From: Artemisia argyi
Taxonomy: Eukaryota; Streptophyta; Magnoliopsida; Asterales; Asteraceae
Direction: 5' to 3'
Length of the DNA: 64,000 nt
Assembly: GCA_030686995.1 (NCBI GenBank)
Contig: CM060696.1
Span: 11,693,987-11,757,986, forward strand
Positions 1-11,134 of this stretch are shown here, in pieces (the first letter of the stretch is position 1; every line of letters starts with the position of its first letter). The notes beneath the pieces are model-generated. The model saw only the letters and a program-made list of their open reading frames with translations, had not been told where the DNA came from and made no database searches. Both the position numbers and the translations under genes were made by a program.

Positions 1-1693
1 AGCTAGACTGAGCTACAAGATCGAATACATTGAGAGAGTACGCTAAGCAAAACCATAGGAATAAACCAAGCCTCTTAACCGATACTGTAAAGTGATTTGA
101 TTAAACATGGCCTTATCTAAATGCAAACTTCCCTGCGGTGAGTTTTACGCCAAGAATGATTGATTCGAATTATGAATATCGATATACATTCCCTCAAGGA
201 ATTGTGTTCTCAAGGAATTCTAGATAACCTCACCTATACATCAAGAGAGGCATCAGGCCTAAGCACAATAGGCAAAGGAAAACACACGTCTTAGCAATTC
301 GTTAGACCAAAATACAAGGAATCAAAGAAATTGTTACCCATATTCTGTCCCCTTCAGATAACTCCGAGTTCGAAAGACAACACGTTGTGGAATTAGTCAC
401 AAGATTTATTGTACCTATTTCAATTGTTCCTGATAAAGGTGATCGAATCACCTCAGACTTCTAACAAACATTTTAAGGCTTCCTTCGGAACCTCATTAAG
501 ATATAAACACCGCCTGTCATCCTCAGATCGATGGTCACAACGAGAGCACGATTCGAACATAGGAAAGTTATGCTCAGAGAGTGAGCAATTGACTCTAGAA
601 ATGGTTGGACTAACCATTTACCATAAATCGGATTCCTTTACAACCATAGTTATCGCGCGAGCATAGAGACTACACCAATTGGGGCACTTTATGATCGAAG
701 TACCAATTACCCATTTACAGACCGAAATCGGAAAGTTAAATGCACTGGTCTAGAACTAAACTATGGAACAACAAAGGAAATTTCACAAGTCAAGAACCAG
801 TTACAAGCAACGAGGGACTGGTAGAAGTTAGGTTGGTGCATGACGCACATCATGCGGATTGAGTATCCCTGAACAACAAACCATCTAGATTCAAGTGGGA
901 GAACGAACTAAGTTGAAAGCTTTGCCTTGGAGAGGCATGATACAATTTTGGTAACGCGAGAGATTGAACCTCAAGTATATTGGACCATTTAAGATTCATT
1001 TTAGAATCGACCAGCTGACATATAAGATTTGGGTTCTGACATAGTTCAGCAACGTATATTACCTATATTACATTATAAACCTAAAGAAACACTGATCATC
1101 TATTGACGAACCAAACTCGGAAAAAGCAAAACTCACTATTCCAATAGGCATTCATGATATAACCAGAAACCTCCTACAAGTCAAGAATCAATTACAAATT
1201 CTACAAGTTGTAAGCCATTAAAACTTCAAGTTGGTAGCCAGATCATGTTGAAAGTTCTGCCTAGGAAAGGCATGATATTATTCGGAAAAATTTGGAAAGT
1301 TAAACCTGATATACACTGGACCACGTAATATTTCAGACAAAAGTAGACCTAGTGGTCATCTGACTTGAGCCTTGTTAGAGAACAGCCGGATTACACAACT
1401 ATGTTTCACCTATTCAAATCCCAGGAAATGACTTTCAGGTTAGTCACTCATAATCCCATTTGGAAAGAATTCCAACCCAAAGACAAACGTAAACCTGGTA
1501 AGAGGATCAATAGAAATCATGGACTGTTAGATCGAACGATTGAAGAAATCATGGAATTCTCGAAGAGGACCCGAATTTACTTGGGAACGGGAAGACCAAA
1601 TGCAACTCAAGTATCCACGTCTTTTTACCAAATATACTTCAGAGACCAACCAAAACTGAACTTCAGGACGAAGTTCCTGTTAGTGGGGAAGAC
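1..1693 (+). pseudogene. Degraded Tekay chromovirus pol (integrase to chromodomain)
   Basis: This is the 3' part of a Ty3/gypsy pol gene, badly decayed. Translating in shifting frames gives weak integrase-core similarity at about 390-620 (the 'VPISIV.D.....TS.F' pattern and a 'YNHSYRASIE'-like stretch). Integrase C-terminal similarity ('LPW(R/K)GMI...YIGPFKI') appears at about 900-1000 and again at about 1225-1330, so this part looks duplicated. A well-preserved chromodomain end ('GPEFTWEREDQM..KYPRLF') lies at about 1565-1627. Stops and frameshifts are frequent, so no product is expected. The continuous ORF at 1365-1874 is mostly out of frame with the real coding similarity. Protease and reverse transcriptase would lie left of the window. 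Confidence 0.8.
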
Positions 1694-2469
1694 TGTCACA
1701 ACTCGTAATTTCCGGTCACTTTCCAAACCTCGACAATTTACTATTCACAAGTTACTATTCATCATTTACTATTCATCGATCACTATTCATCGTTTTCAAG
1801 GTCAATTTAACATTCTGAGAAGCGTTCAGAAATTTTACTATTCACTTGACACTATTCATTTCCGGAAGAAATAACACTATTCACGTGCATTGCTCATGTC
1901 ATCGTAAATTTAGTTTACGAGTATTTAAATTCGCGTAACCGTATTGGTTCAGGTGCGAATTCATGCATTATCATTGGGACATTTCATTCAGACTAGAAAT
2001 AGTCTGCATATCATCATTATGGCATTTACATACTATTCCACTCGTAGGATAATTAAATTAATACTTTTGGTACAATTAACGATTTACGTATGTTTATTTC
2101 TAAATAAACACTAACACGCGACCAATAATGTGACTAACACGTCCAACACTCCCGATTATGATTCCAATATATTTTTATATTCATTTTTATAATATAAAAA
2201 TTATAATATTAATTTACCTGGTATTTTGGATATTTATTCTAATTATTAACTTAAGTTTATTAAAACTTCGACGGTTCTCGTAGAAATTAAACTATAATTA
2301 TCTAAACACCCAATAATTTTACCCAACCTATTTTTATAATTTTTATAACTTTATTATGACCCGGTTAACTCCGTTAAAATTTATTTCTAGTTAACCCGGT
2401 ACCCGGTACATTTTAAAACTACAAATAACACACAATAATGCAAAATTTTACAAAAGTCTTCCATACATT

Positions 2470-2518
2470 CCCCCCCCCCCCCTTGACTTTGCCGCCCCCC
2501 CCCCCCCCCCCCCCCCCC
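2470..2518 (+). repeat. Interrupted poly-C tract
   Basis: Two runs of C (2470-2482 and 2494-2518) are separated by a short TTGACTTTGCCG-like spacer inside LTR A. The opposite strand is G-rich and could form a quadruplex. Length is unreliable in homopolymers and may be an assembly artefact. Confidence 0.9.
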
Positions 2519-3492
2519 TTGCCAATCAACTTACAATACTACTAACTTACTCTTTCTCATTAATGCCTTGTACTAACTTTTGTATAATAATAATAATACA
2601 TAATATACATATAACTTAAACTAGTTTCTTATCTCATTTTCACAACTAGACTTCATCTTTTTTTCTCTCTTTTTCTCTCTTGATCCCACGGCAACAACAA
2701 CAAGAAGGAGCAAGACAAAATAAATTTTTCTCAAGATCTAGTGTTATATTAGTTTAGTTAAGTATTTCTTACAAGGTTTTGAAATATAAACTCAAGAATA
2801 CTAAGGTTTTATCATCTAATCACACCACATCTCAAAGTAAGTTTACAAAACTCATTTCATAATTTTTACAAAGTTATTACCATGTTTATATATTTTTCTT
2901 GCTAGATATCATGCATATATTGGCTTATACCACTCCATTTTTGTATATATTTAACTTTCAAGCCCTAGAAATGATTTTTGGTTAGATCCTTGTTAGATCT
3001 ACTTGGTTGTGATGTTTAGGAACCCATGACACCCTAAGAAGGTGTATGGTAGGATTAGATTAGTTTTGTGGTGATTGAAAGTGGTTTGAATGAAGATGGA
3101 ACTAGATTAAAACCCTAGAAATGGTTTTTGAAACATTTGAAATACCTACTGTCCCTATTTCTATTTCGTGGGAAAATCAGTGGTTGATGGCTAAATTTTG
3201 ACCAAAGATTTAGAAAATACTTTCAAAAACGAAACTTTAGGCGAAAGAACGGATTAAAACGAGTTTATAACGAAGGAGATATGATTTTTGCAAATTTAAC
3301 GACGAAAACTATTTTAGTAAAAACTGCTTGCTGTTTGGCAGATTTCGCCGTGTAAATCGAAGCATTAAACGTAACTTAGAGAAGCCGAGTTATCAAAAAT
3401 ATACTAGTATACACAAAAACGAATCCGTGGACATAAAGAACAAGGAAAACGAGCCTAAAACGACCGAGTTATACCCGTTTTAATATCGTCAA

Positions 3493-3494
<2 letters not shown>

Positions 3495-3553
<59 letters not shown>
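3495..3553. repeat. (TA)n microsatellite in LTR A
   Basis: About 59 bases of uninterrupted alternating TA lie inside the LTR of element A. Confidence 0.95.
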
Positions 3554-3556
<3 letters not shown>

Positions 3557-4461
3557 ACAAATAAAAATAATAATGTACGTACTAAATGGTATATTTTCTA
3601 GAAACGTTACTAAGGACTATATTCTTAACAAATGAATACGTATGACCCAAGGGAATATTTATACGACATAACGACATCATTCTAAGGTTTTGATACTAGG
3701 AATATGACGCTAACTTTTTCGTACGAGTTAATATGACAAGTTATATACTTCTCTAAATGAACTTATTTTTCCTAAGTATGGAAACTATTTTACCATGACG
3801 ATAACTAGTATTTCCAAATTACGAGTGGTATGAGTATCATGTGCATGTGCATTCATTTCATCACGGCATGATCTAAAATAGATCACATTCATTCATTTAG
3901 GTTGCGGCTAGTGTTCGCGCCTTGTTGTCCCGATCATTCCATCACTTTGTACTATCATTTCGAGGTGAGTCATAGCCCCACTTTTACTTGTTTAATTACT
4001 TTATAAACTCTTTGGGGGAGATACATGCTTAAATACTTGTTTTATACTTTTATACGATTTGAATTACTTTTTGAAGGAGAATACGCTGCTTTAATTATTT
4101 TTGTACAATGCCAAAGTATTAAATTCCTTACATTGCTTAAGTTTCCTTATTACCACGTCTTGACAAGTCCCCTTTATTATCATGGACCGTTAATTAAGTT
4201 CCAAGCGAGAGTGAGTGAATAGATCTATTGAGGGTGACTCCTCCATCTGTGTTTGGGTTGCTCCAACAGTATTACAGATGCATTTCATGTCTTTATTATT
4301 AGAGTGTCTGGTAAACACTCATTTGGGGCCAAGTAACATCTAGCTTCGGTTTCATGAGCTTAAGAGACAATGTAGTTTTATGACTGAAAAACTTATTACT
4401 TTACTTTATACTTGGGCTATTGTATATACGATTAAAGTTAAATACTGATGGTTTTTATAAA

Positions 4462-4612
4462 TCTTATTTCGGATTTCTTATTTCTGATTTCTTATTACGG
4501 ATTTCTTATTTCTGATATCTTATTTCGGATTTCTTATTTCTGATTTCTTATTACGGATTTCTTATTTCTGATTTCTTATTACGAATTTCTTATTTCTGAT
4601 TTCTTATTACTG
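4462..4612 (+). repeat. GATTTCTTATTNC minisatellite in LTR A
   Basis: About ten tandem copies of a roughly 14-bp unit alternate between GATTTCTTATTTCT and GATTTCTTATTACG forms. The array lies in the 3' third of the LTR and does not code for anything recognisable. Confidence 0.85.
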
Positions 4613-5057
4613 ATTTACGATGCCTTTGCATCAACTTTATTACGGATTTACGATGATTTTACTGGGAAATTCTTCTCTTCAAATGTTTTACCATACCTAC
4701 TTGTTCTCTAAAATCTATGAACTCACCAACCTCGTGTTGACACTTTAGCATGTATTTTCAGGTTATTAAGGTAGCTCATGTTGCATGCATATGGACCTTC
4801 ATGGAGTCGCGGAGTCGACGCGTCTGACTATATTTTTATGCACTTATGAAAAGTTTGATCTTGTTGAACTTATTTTAACTATATTGGCAAACTCTTTTGG
4901 GACCTAAGCTTTGTAAACTCTGAATGTTTTAATGATCAAACGCTGTATTTTCTAAACGACACTTTAGGTCGTTCAATATAACTGTAACTATGGTGCTATG
5001 ACAGTCAACCCCAGGTATTCCATTCCGCTGCCATTCAGGTATTTTGGGGGTGTGACA

Positions 5058-5460
5058 CACTTGGGCCGCATCAATAATAGGAATGGGCTCACGTAAGCCC
5101 AAACTCAAATAAACCATACACGGTATAGATAAGGATATCTATCTATGGAATAGATATCCTTAACCCGGATAAGTACCACGCGTACGAAACGTAAGGAGCA
5201 CGAACCCTACAAGGATTCTGCGCCTATATAAGGAATGACATAACTCTCATTCAAGGTATGATTCACAAAACCCTAAACTCTTTACGAGAACCCTAAATCG
5301 ATTACTTACTCTCACGCCGGAGTCTAATCGTGGGAGACAATCCCACGATAAGCCTAACGGTGTTGTTTATTTTCTTAGTGCACAGGTTACAAGTTCTAAG
5401 AAGTGAATTGGTACGAGAGCAAGAGCCCATAATCAGGAACGCCCAACTTTTGTATCAACA
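5058..5460 (+). repeat. 5' LTR of the Tat element (partial)
   Basis: It matches 14900-15284 closely, with an 18-bp stretch near 5290-5320 that the 3' copy lacks. It ends ...TTTTGTATCAACA immediately before the primer site. It contains a TATA box and two inverted repeats: a 12-bp arm around 5130-5160 (AAGGATATCTAT / ATAGATATCCTT) and TGGGCT-CACGTA-AGCCCA with a G-box-like core. Confidence 0.85.
5225..5231 (+). promoter_or_regulatory. TATA box of the Tat 5' LTR
   Basis: TATATAA lies in the context GCGCCTATATAAGGAA, about 235 bp before the LTR end. The same sequence occurs in the 3' LTR at 15067-15073. It probably drives the genomic and gag-pol RNA. Confidence 0.7.
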
Positions 5461-5480
5461 AGTGGCGCCATCCGTGGGAC
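5461..5480 (+). other. Primer binding site of the Tat element
   Basis: TGGCGCC followed by a GTGGGAC-type stretch begins two bases after the LTR. The TGGCGCC start is the usual plant Tat/Athila primer site. Only the first seven or so bases can be matched to a tRNA 3' end from memory. Confidence 0.7.
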
Positions 5481-5503
5481 CCTACTAAGAACTAAAAACT
5501 AGA

Positions 5504-6985
5504 ATGACGAAGAATAAGAATTCAAGCCAGCGGACTCCGCAGCCGGAAAAACGTGATACCCAGAGGAAGAATCAACAAGATTCGACCCCTAGGCAAGTCG
5601 CTGGGACAACCAGCGCACCTGGTCACCAAGAGGCAGGGACAACCCAACCTCTTCCAGTGGTAGAACTGCCTGTAAGGACTACCCAAACCAACACAGTGGT
5701 CCCAAGCGTTGAGGAACTCCAGCGCACCCTCTTCACTACTCCTCATCAAACTATACCCACAGGGAACAACACTGTGCCACCGGGCGCACCTAACCGAGAT
5801 AGGGTGCCTAATACTGAGGTAAACATTCTTGCAGCAACTGAGGACACACCCAACCTAACGTTGGGAAATTTTGTATCACAAAATTATGAAACCCTAACTG
5901 CCCTCATACAAGAAGAGTCAAGGAGAAGGTCAAGCACGAGCCTACAAGCTCGACTCTATTTTGGCCCTGAACGCGAACCATCACCACCGCGCCACCCACG
6001 AGGAAGACGCGCAGAACGTACTACCATCCACGATAGGCTGGGTACGACATCAGATTCACAATACTCAGAAGACAGCGAGAGGCCCACTAATGTTCACTCC
6101 AGACTTGGCAGTCGAGGAATACAAGACCGATTAGGACCTCAGCATTCACCAAGCCAAGGGTCCTCCAAATCTGGGAGTAAGAGGATTCATGATAGATTGG
6201 GGAGAAGAATGTCCCCAAGTGAAAGTCCCTCAAGCTCTTCTTCTGAAAGAAGCCGGCGCAAGCGCCGAAAAAGAGACTACTCTTCCTCCAGTGACTCCTC
6301 GGACAACGAGGATGAAGAAACAGGACACTGGAAATCAAGAGGAAGACGTCGCGAAGAAGAGAATGAAGATATGTCTTTTCCATGGCGTCGCCAGAAAGTT
6401 GATGCGTTTACACGACGTATCAGCGATTACTCTGACCACAAACGCAGGCACATGCCCACTAATGTAAAAACATATGATGGAACAGGTGATCCGGACGATC
6501 ATCTAAAAGTTTTCGAATCAGCCGCAACTATCGAGAACTGGCCACAGCCTGTGTGGTGCCATATGTTTAATTCTACATTGGTGGGGAATGCGCTCACATG
6601 GTTTAGCAAGCTCCCACAAAGGAGCATCGGTGGGTTTGAAGAATTACGGAAAGCATTCCGTCTCAACTTTACCCAGAGAAAGAAGTGCGCTAAAAACCCT
6701 GTTGAGCTAGCAAGAGTGAAACAGCGCCAAGGGGAATCAACCAGCGCTTTTATGGAACGCTTCAAGGATGAGTGCACACAAGTCAAAGCATGTCCTGAAA
6801 TTCTAAAAATTTCAGGGTTCATGAATAACAACCCAGAACTTATCCGAAAGCTAAATGACAAAGTTCCCCAGACTTTTGATGAGCTAACAAAGCGCACCAG
6901 ATCCTTCATACAAGGAGAAGCAGCTGCTGCGGACAACAAAAAGAGTTACTCGAATTATAGGCAGCAAGAACAGCCTAAGAGATAA
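5504..6985 (+). CDS. Tat element gag (N-terminal gag-pol segment)
   Basis: This encodes the structural Gag of the Tat element, 493 residues to the first stop. The N-terminal ~310 residues are low-complexity, rich in Ser, Arg, Glu and Thr, with repeats of an 'IHDRLG'-like motif at about residues 178-235. A retrotransposon gag (capsid) domain follows from about residue 320 ('YDGTGDPDDHLKVF', 'ALTWFSKLPQ', 'LARVKQRQGEST'). The ATG at 5504 is the first after the primer site, 44 bases downstream. The TAA at 6983-6985 is probably secondary, because the same frame continues into the zinc knuckle and protease. It is one substitution from CAA. Confidence 0.85.
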   Translation: MTKNKNSSQRTPQPEKRDTQRKNQQDSTPRQVAGTTSAPGHQEAGTTQPLPVVELPVRTTQTNTVVPSVEELQRTLFTTPHQTIPTGNNTVPPGAPNRDRVPNTEVNILAATEDTPNLTLGNFVSQNYETLTALIQEESRRRSSTSLQARLYFGPEREPSPPRHPRGRRAERTTIHDRLGTTSDSQYSEDSERPTNVHSRLGSRGIQDRLGPQHSPSQGSSKSGSKRIHDRLGRRMSPSESPSSSSSERSRRKRRKRDYSSSSDSSDNEDEETGHWKSRGRRREEENEDMSFPWRRQKVDAFTRRISDYSDHKRRHMPTNVKTYDGTGDPDDHLKVFESAATIENWPQPVWCHMFNSTLVGNALTWFSKLPQRSIGGFEELRKAFRLNFTQRKKCAKNPVELARVKQRQGESTSAFMERFKDECTQVKACPEILKISGFMNNNPELIRKLNDKVPQTFDELTKRTRSFIQGEAAAADNKKSYSNYRQQEQPKR

Positions 6986-7507
6986 TCCAACGATCAGAAT
7001 AACAACCGCAGCAGGAATTACCGCAGTGGAAGATACAATGACAAGTATACCCCTCTCACAAAAACTCCGAGGGAAATATTTGTAATAGAAGTTGCAAACT
7101 TTCCAAAGCCTCCACCAATGCGCACCGCAGAGGAAAAGCGCATAGGGAATGGATACTGCGAGTATCATGGTCAAAAAGGCCACACAACTAACGAGTGCGT
7201 CCAGCTAAGACAACTAATTGAAAAGTTAGTAAGGGAAGGCAGAATGGACCACCTTGTAAAAAACATTAAAGAGGGAAAAGATAAACAAAGGAACGGGGGT
7301 AAGAAAGAGCCCCCCAAAGAAAAAGCTGATACCATATACATGATACAGTCATGGCAGCGTAAGATAAAGCAAAAAGTCAGCCAAAAATTCTCTCTAGTAA
7401 AAGAGATATCTTTCCCTACTCTAGCTGCGGACAACGCAGTTGTAGAGCCTCTAACTATTGAAATACATACGGGGGGACATAATATCCACCGCATGTACAT
7501 TGATTGA
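6986..7507 (+). pseudogene. Tat gag zinc-knuckle and protease N-terminus
   Basis: This continues the gag frame (no frameshift) between two in-frame stops. It has a Tat-style Cys/His motif ('CEYHGQKGHTTNEC') at about 7157-7198, probably nucleic-acid binding. The start of the aspartic protease follows, and its active-site Asp is the last codon before TGA at 7505-7507. The family motif here is Asp-Gly-Gly-(A/S)-Ser-Ala-Asp, so the stop replaces the first Gly of the catalytic loop. No protease can be made without readthrough. Confidence 0.8.
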
Positions 7508-8737
7508 GGGGCATCCGCAGACATCCTGTATGATCATTGTTTCAAAAGACTGCGACCTGAAATCCAAAGTCAATTGATACCAGCAACAACATCATTGACT
7601 GGATTCACAGGAGAAAAGATTTGGCCCATGGGGCAGTTACGCTTGCTGGTGGTCGTAGGAGATGAACAACACTCAACCGCAACATGGATAAACTTCATGG
7701 TAATAAAGTCCCCCTCACCATACTATGGTATTATTGGGAGACCTGGAATATCATCCATGCGCGCTGTATCATCCACAACGCACGGAATGCTTAAGTTTCC
7801 AGTGGAAGGAGGAGTTGTCACCGTCTATAACACAACAGTACCACCAAAGGAATGCAACGCGGTAGCAACTGAAGTAGAGAATATTCCAGAACAGCGCATA
7901 GAAAAAACACCAAACCTAAAGGTCGCTATTCACCTCGATTACCCGGACCAACAAGTTTCGATTGGTGGATCTTTATCTGACAAAGGTAAAGCAGCCGTGT
8001 GCACACTCTTACAAAAGAACCTGGACATCTTCGCATGGGAACCAAAACACATGACAGGAGTGCCACGCTCTATGATAGAGCATAAGCTACAAATCCGACA
8101 AGGATATCCCCCAATACGACAGAAGAAGCGCGGCCAGGCTCCAGATCGTGCAAAGGCTATTCTGGAAGAAGTACATAAACTCATAGACGCTGGAATCATG
8201 CGTGAAGTGTACTACCACGACTGGCTCTCAAACCCAGTTATGGTAAAGAAGAGCGATGGCAGTTGGAGAATGTGCGTGGACTTCACAGACCTTAACAAAG
8301 CATGTCCACAGGACTGCTATCCACTGCCAGAAATAGACTGGAAGGTAGAATCCCTGTGCGGATACCCTTTCAAATGCTTCCTAGACGCATACAAAGGGTA
8401 TCATCAAATTCAGATGGCAGTCGATGATGAAGAGAAAACAGCTTTCCACACCAGTCAAGGAGTGTACTGCTACACAAAAATGCCTTTTGGCTTAAAAAAC
8501 GCAGGCGCAACATACCAACGATTGGTGGACACAGCTTTTGAAAAACAAGTAGGCCGCAACTTGGAGGTCTACGTCGACGACCTTGTCATCAAAATCCACA
8601 CAGAGGATGAGTTGGTGCGCGACATCGAGGAAACGTTCAGAACATTGGGACGAATAAACATGAAGTTAAACCCCAAGAAGTGCACCTTTGGCGCAACCGA
8701 AGGCATGTTCCTTGGATACTTAATAGAACCTGATTGA
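7508..8737 (+). pseudogene. Tat protease C-terminus and reverse transcriptase
   Basis: In the same frame as gag, this begins with the rest of the protease ('GASADILYDHCF', then 'YYGIIGRPGIS' as the C-terminal loop). The reverse transcriptase follows from about 8050 ('NPVMVKKSDGSWRMCVDFTDLN', 'MPFGLKNAGATYQRL'). The catalytic YVDD is at 8570-8581. The palm and connection region runs to 'FLGYLIEPD', where TGA at 8735-8737 replaces what in relatives is usually Gly. RT motifs look intact, so the gene was probably functional until recently in evolutionary terms. Confidence 0.85.
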
Positions 8738-10435
8738 ATCAAGCCTTGTCCAGAAAAAACAAAGGCTGTTATTGATCTCCCCTCACCGCGCACACTCAAA
8801 GAAGTCCAGTCATTGAATGGAAAGTTAGCAGGGCTAAACCGTTTCTTATCTAAATCAGCAGACAAATCACTCCCTCTCTTTAAAACACTCACAAAGTGCA
8901 CTAAAAAGGGAGATTTTCGCTGGACCGAAGAAGCGGAAGAAGCTTTCCAACAACTTAAACACCATCTGGCATCTCTTCCCAAACTTGTCGCACCGCGACC
9001 AGGGGAAGAGCTAATCATGTACTTATCGGCAACTCATGGAGCAGTTAGCGCAGTACTATTGACAGATAGGAACTCCGTCCAGACACCCATATACTTTGTA
9101 AGCAAAGCCTTGAAGAAGATAGAGACTAACTACAGCGCTATGGAAAAGCTGGTCTTAGCTCTAGTATTCGCAGCCAAAAGGCTGCGCAGATACTTTCAAG
9201 CGCACCCAATAGCTGTAATCACCGATCAGCCAATCAAACAAGTTATCTCTAAACCTGACGCATCAGGACGGTTACAAAAGTGGAGTGTACTGTTAAGTGA
9301 ATATAACATCTCATATAGACAGCGCACTACAATCAAAGGACAAATATTAGCCGATTTCATCGTGGAGAAGCCAGATAGCGACAGTCTAACATCTGCAACC
9401 AAAACAGATCTACAGGAACCCTGGATTCTGTTCATAGATGGATCTTCATGTGTAGATGGATCAGGCACAGGCCTTATTCTCATAAATCCAGAAGGTATGG
9501 AATTCACCTATGCGCTGCGATTTGAATTCACAGCCACAAACAATGAGGCAGAATACGAAGCCCTACTAGCCGAACTACGCATTGCAATCCAAATGGGTGT
9601 ATGCAACTTGGAAGCAAATGTAGATTCTCGGCTAGTCGCTAACCATGTGCTAGGTGAATATGAAGCCAAGGATGAACACATGATCCAATACCTGGAAAAG
9701 ACCAAGTCCTTAATCAAAAACTTTGACAGGTTCACAATAAAACAGGTGCCCAGAGGAGACAACAGGAAGGCTGATGCGCTCAGTAAGATCGCATCCACAA
9801 GCTTCGCGCACCTCTTAAAACAGGTATTGGTAGAAACCCTACAAAACAAGTCAATCTTGGAAATGGAGATATCCACAGTGATAGACGAACAAGATCCTAC
9901 ATGGATGACACCTATCATCGAATTCATCAGCAAGGGAATCTTACCACAAGATCATAAGGACGCTCAAAGAGTGCGGCGCACAGCGCAACGATTTGAACTA
10001 CGAGACAACATACTCTATCGACGCTCTTTCTTACAACCCTGGCTCAGATGTGTTGGACCTCTTCAAGCAGACTACGTACTCCGAGAAATCCACGCTGGAT
10101 CATGTAGCATGCACTCAGGGCCGCGATCTGTGGTAACAAGCGCTCTATGGTCAGGGTATTATTGGCCAACCATGCACCGCGACGCACGCGATCTGATAAA
10201 GAAATGCAGCAATTGTCAGGTACATAGGCCAATCCCGCGCCGACCACAACAAGAGCTAACACCCATTACCTCACCATGGCCATTTTACAAATGGGGCATT
10301 GACATCGCGGAACCCTTTCCAGTTGCAGCAGGAGGAGTAAAGTTCCTCATCGTAGCCATAGACTACTTTACGAAGTGGATCGAAGCAAAGGCGGCGGTGA
10401 GCATCACAGGAAACCAAGTCAAACGATTTGTCTAG
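8738..10435 (+). pseudogene. Tat RNase H, archaeal-like RNase H and integrase N-half
   Basis: Same frame. The Ty3-type RNase H spans about 9000-9370 ('YFVSKALKKIETNYSAMEK'). A second, archaeal-like RNase H spans about 9418-9800 ('WILFIDGSS', 'NNEAEYEALLAEL', 'RKADALSKIAS'), the hallmark of the Tat lineage. The integrase follows with the Cys-His finger ('HSGPRSV...C.NCQVH') and the first catalytic Asp in 'WGIDIAEPFP' near 10300. TAG at 10433-10435 interrupts the core at a position that is normally Trp. Confidence 0.85.
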
Positions 10436-11134
10436 GACAACATTGTTTGTCGCTTCGGACTACCGGGAGAGATTATATCAGAAAACAGAAAACAATTATG
10501 TGATAACCCATTCAAAGATTGGTGCACGCAATTGAACATCACGCAACACTTCGCTTCAGTAAAACACCCACAAACCAATGGCTTAGTTGAGCGTGTAAAC
10601 CGCAGTCTAGGGGAAGGAATAAAAGCGCGCCTTGACAGACACAAAGGAAGGTGGGTGGACGAGCTCTCGCATGTCTTATGGGCGCATCGCACCACAATCA
10701 AAACCAGTACTGGCGACACGCCATTTTCCCTTGTCTACTGAACAGAAGCCGTCATACCAGCTGAGATAGGAATGCCAACTATACGAACAGCAGAGGTCAA
10801 CATCACAACAAATGACGAGGAGCGGCGCATAGACTTGGACTTACTAGAAGAAAGGCGTGAACGCGCAGCTATACGCGAAGCAAAGGCTAAAGCAAAAATG
10901 AAGAAGTATTATGATGCAAAGGTTAAACACACTTCATTCAGGCCAGGAGACTTTGTATACCACGCCAATGATGTGAGCCACGCAGAAGACACAGGCAAGC
11001 TCGGACCAAAATGGGAAGGACCTTACGAGGTCACTGATGCGCTCGGCAACGGCGCATACAGACTGCGCGATATGGAAGGTCACGACCTAGCGCGCACTTG
11101 GAACATCTGCAATCTTAAAAGATGTTACTTTTAG
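10436..11134 (+). pseudogene. Tat integrase core end and C-terminal domain
   Basis: This continues the frame after the TAG. The second catalytic position, normally Asp in the Ser-Asp-Asn motif, is Glu (GAA at 10481-10483, 'ISENRKQL'). The Glu-containing helix is intact ('QTNGLVERVNRSLG', about 10570-10610). A TGA at 10739-10741 replaces a usual Gly between 'FSLVY' and 'TEAVIPAE'. The C-terminal DNA-binding region ('FRPGDFVYH', 'LGPKWEGPYEV', 'GNGAYRLRDMEG') ends at a natural TAG at 11132. Confidence 0.8.

Larger units (their letters stand above)
1694..5057 (+). repeat. 3' LTR of Tekay-type element A
   Basis: The LTR starts TGTCACA directly after the chromodomain remnant and ends ATTTTGGGGGTGTGACA, so it has TG...CA ends and short inverted termini. 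At about 3.36 kb it has the long-LTR size common in Tekay/Del chromoviruses. It contains a poly-C tract, a (TA)n tract and a short minisatellite, and no convincing gene. The 65-aa frame at 4025-4222 is not similar to anything I recognise. The matching 5' LTR is outside the window. Confidence 0.8.

Noticed and set aside
1365..1874. 169-aa ORF as a real gene
   Set aside because: The recognisable chromodomain similarity is in another frame. The open frame is accidental.
5522..9933. Minus-strand ORFs opposite Tat gag-pol
   Set aside because: They are shadows of the coding strand. The only supported antisense gene is at 11806-14393.
7505..10741. Programmed TGA readthrough or recoding in Tat pol
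   Set aside because: Stops include TAA, TGA and TAG at positions including catalytic loops, and the integrase also has a catalytic change. Ordinary decay is simpler.
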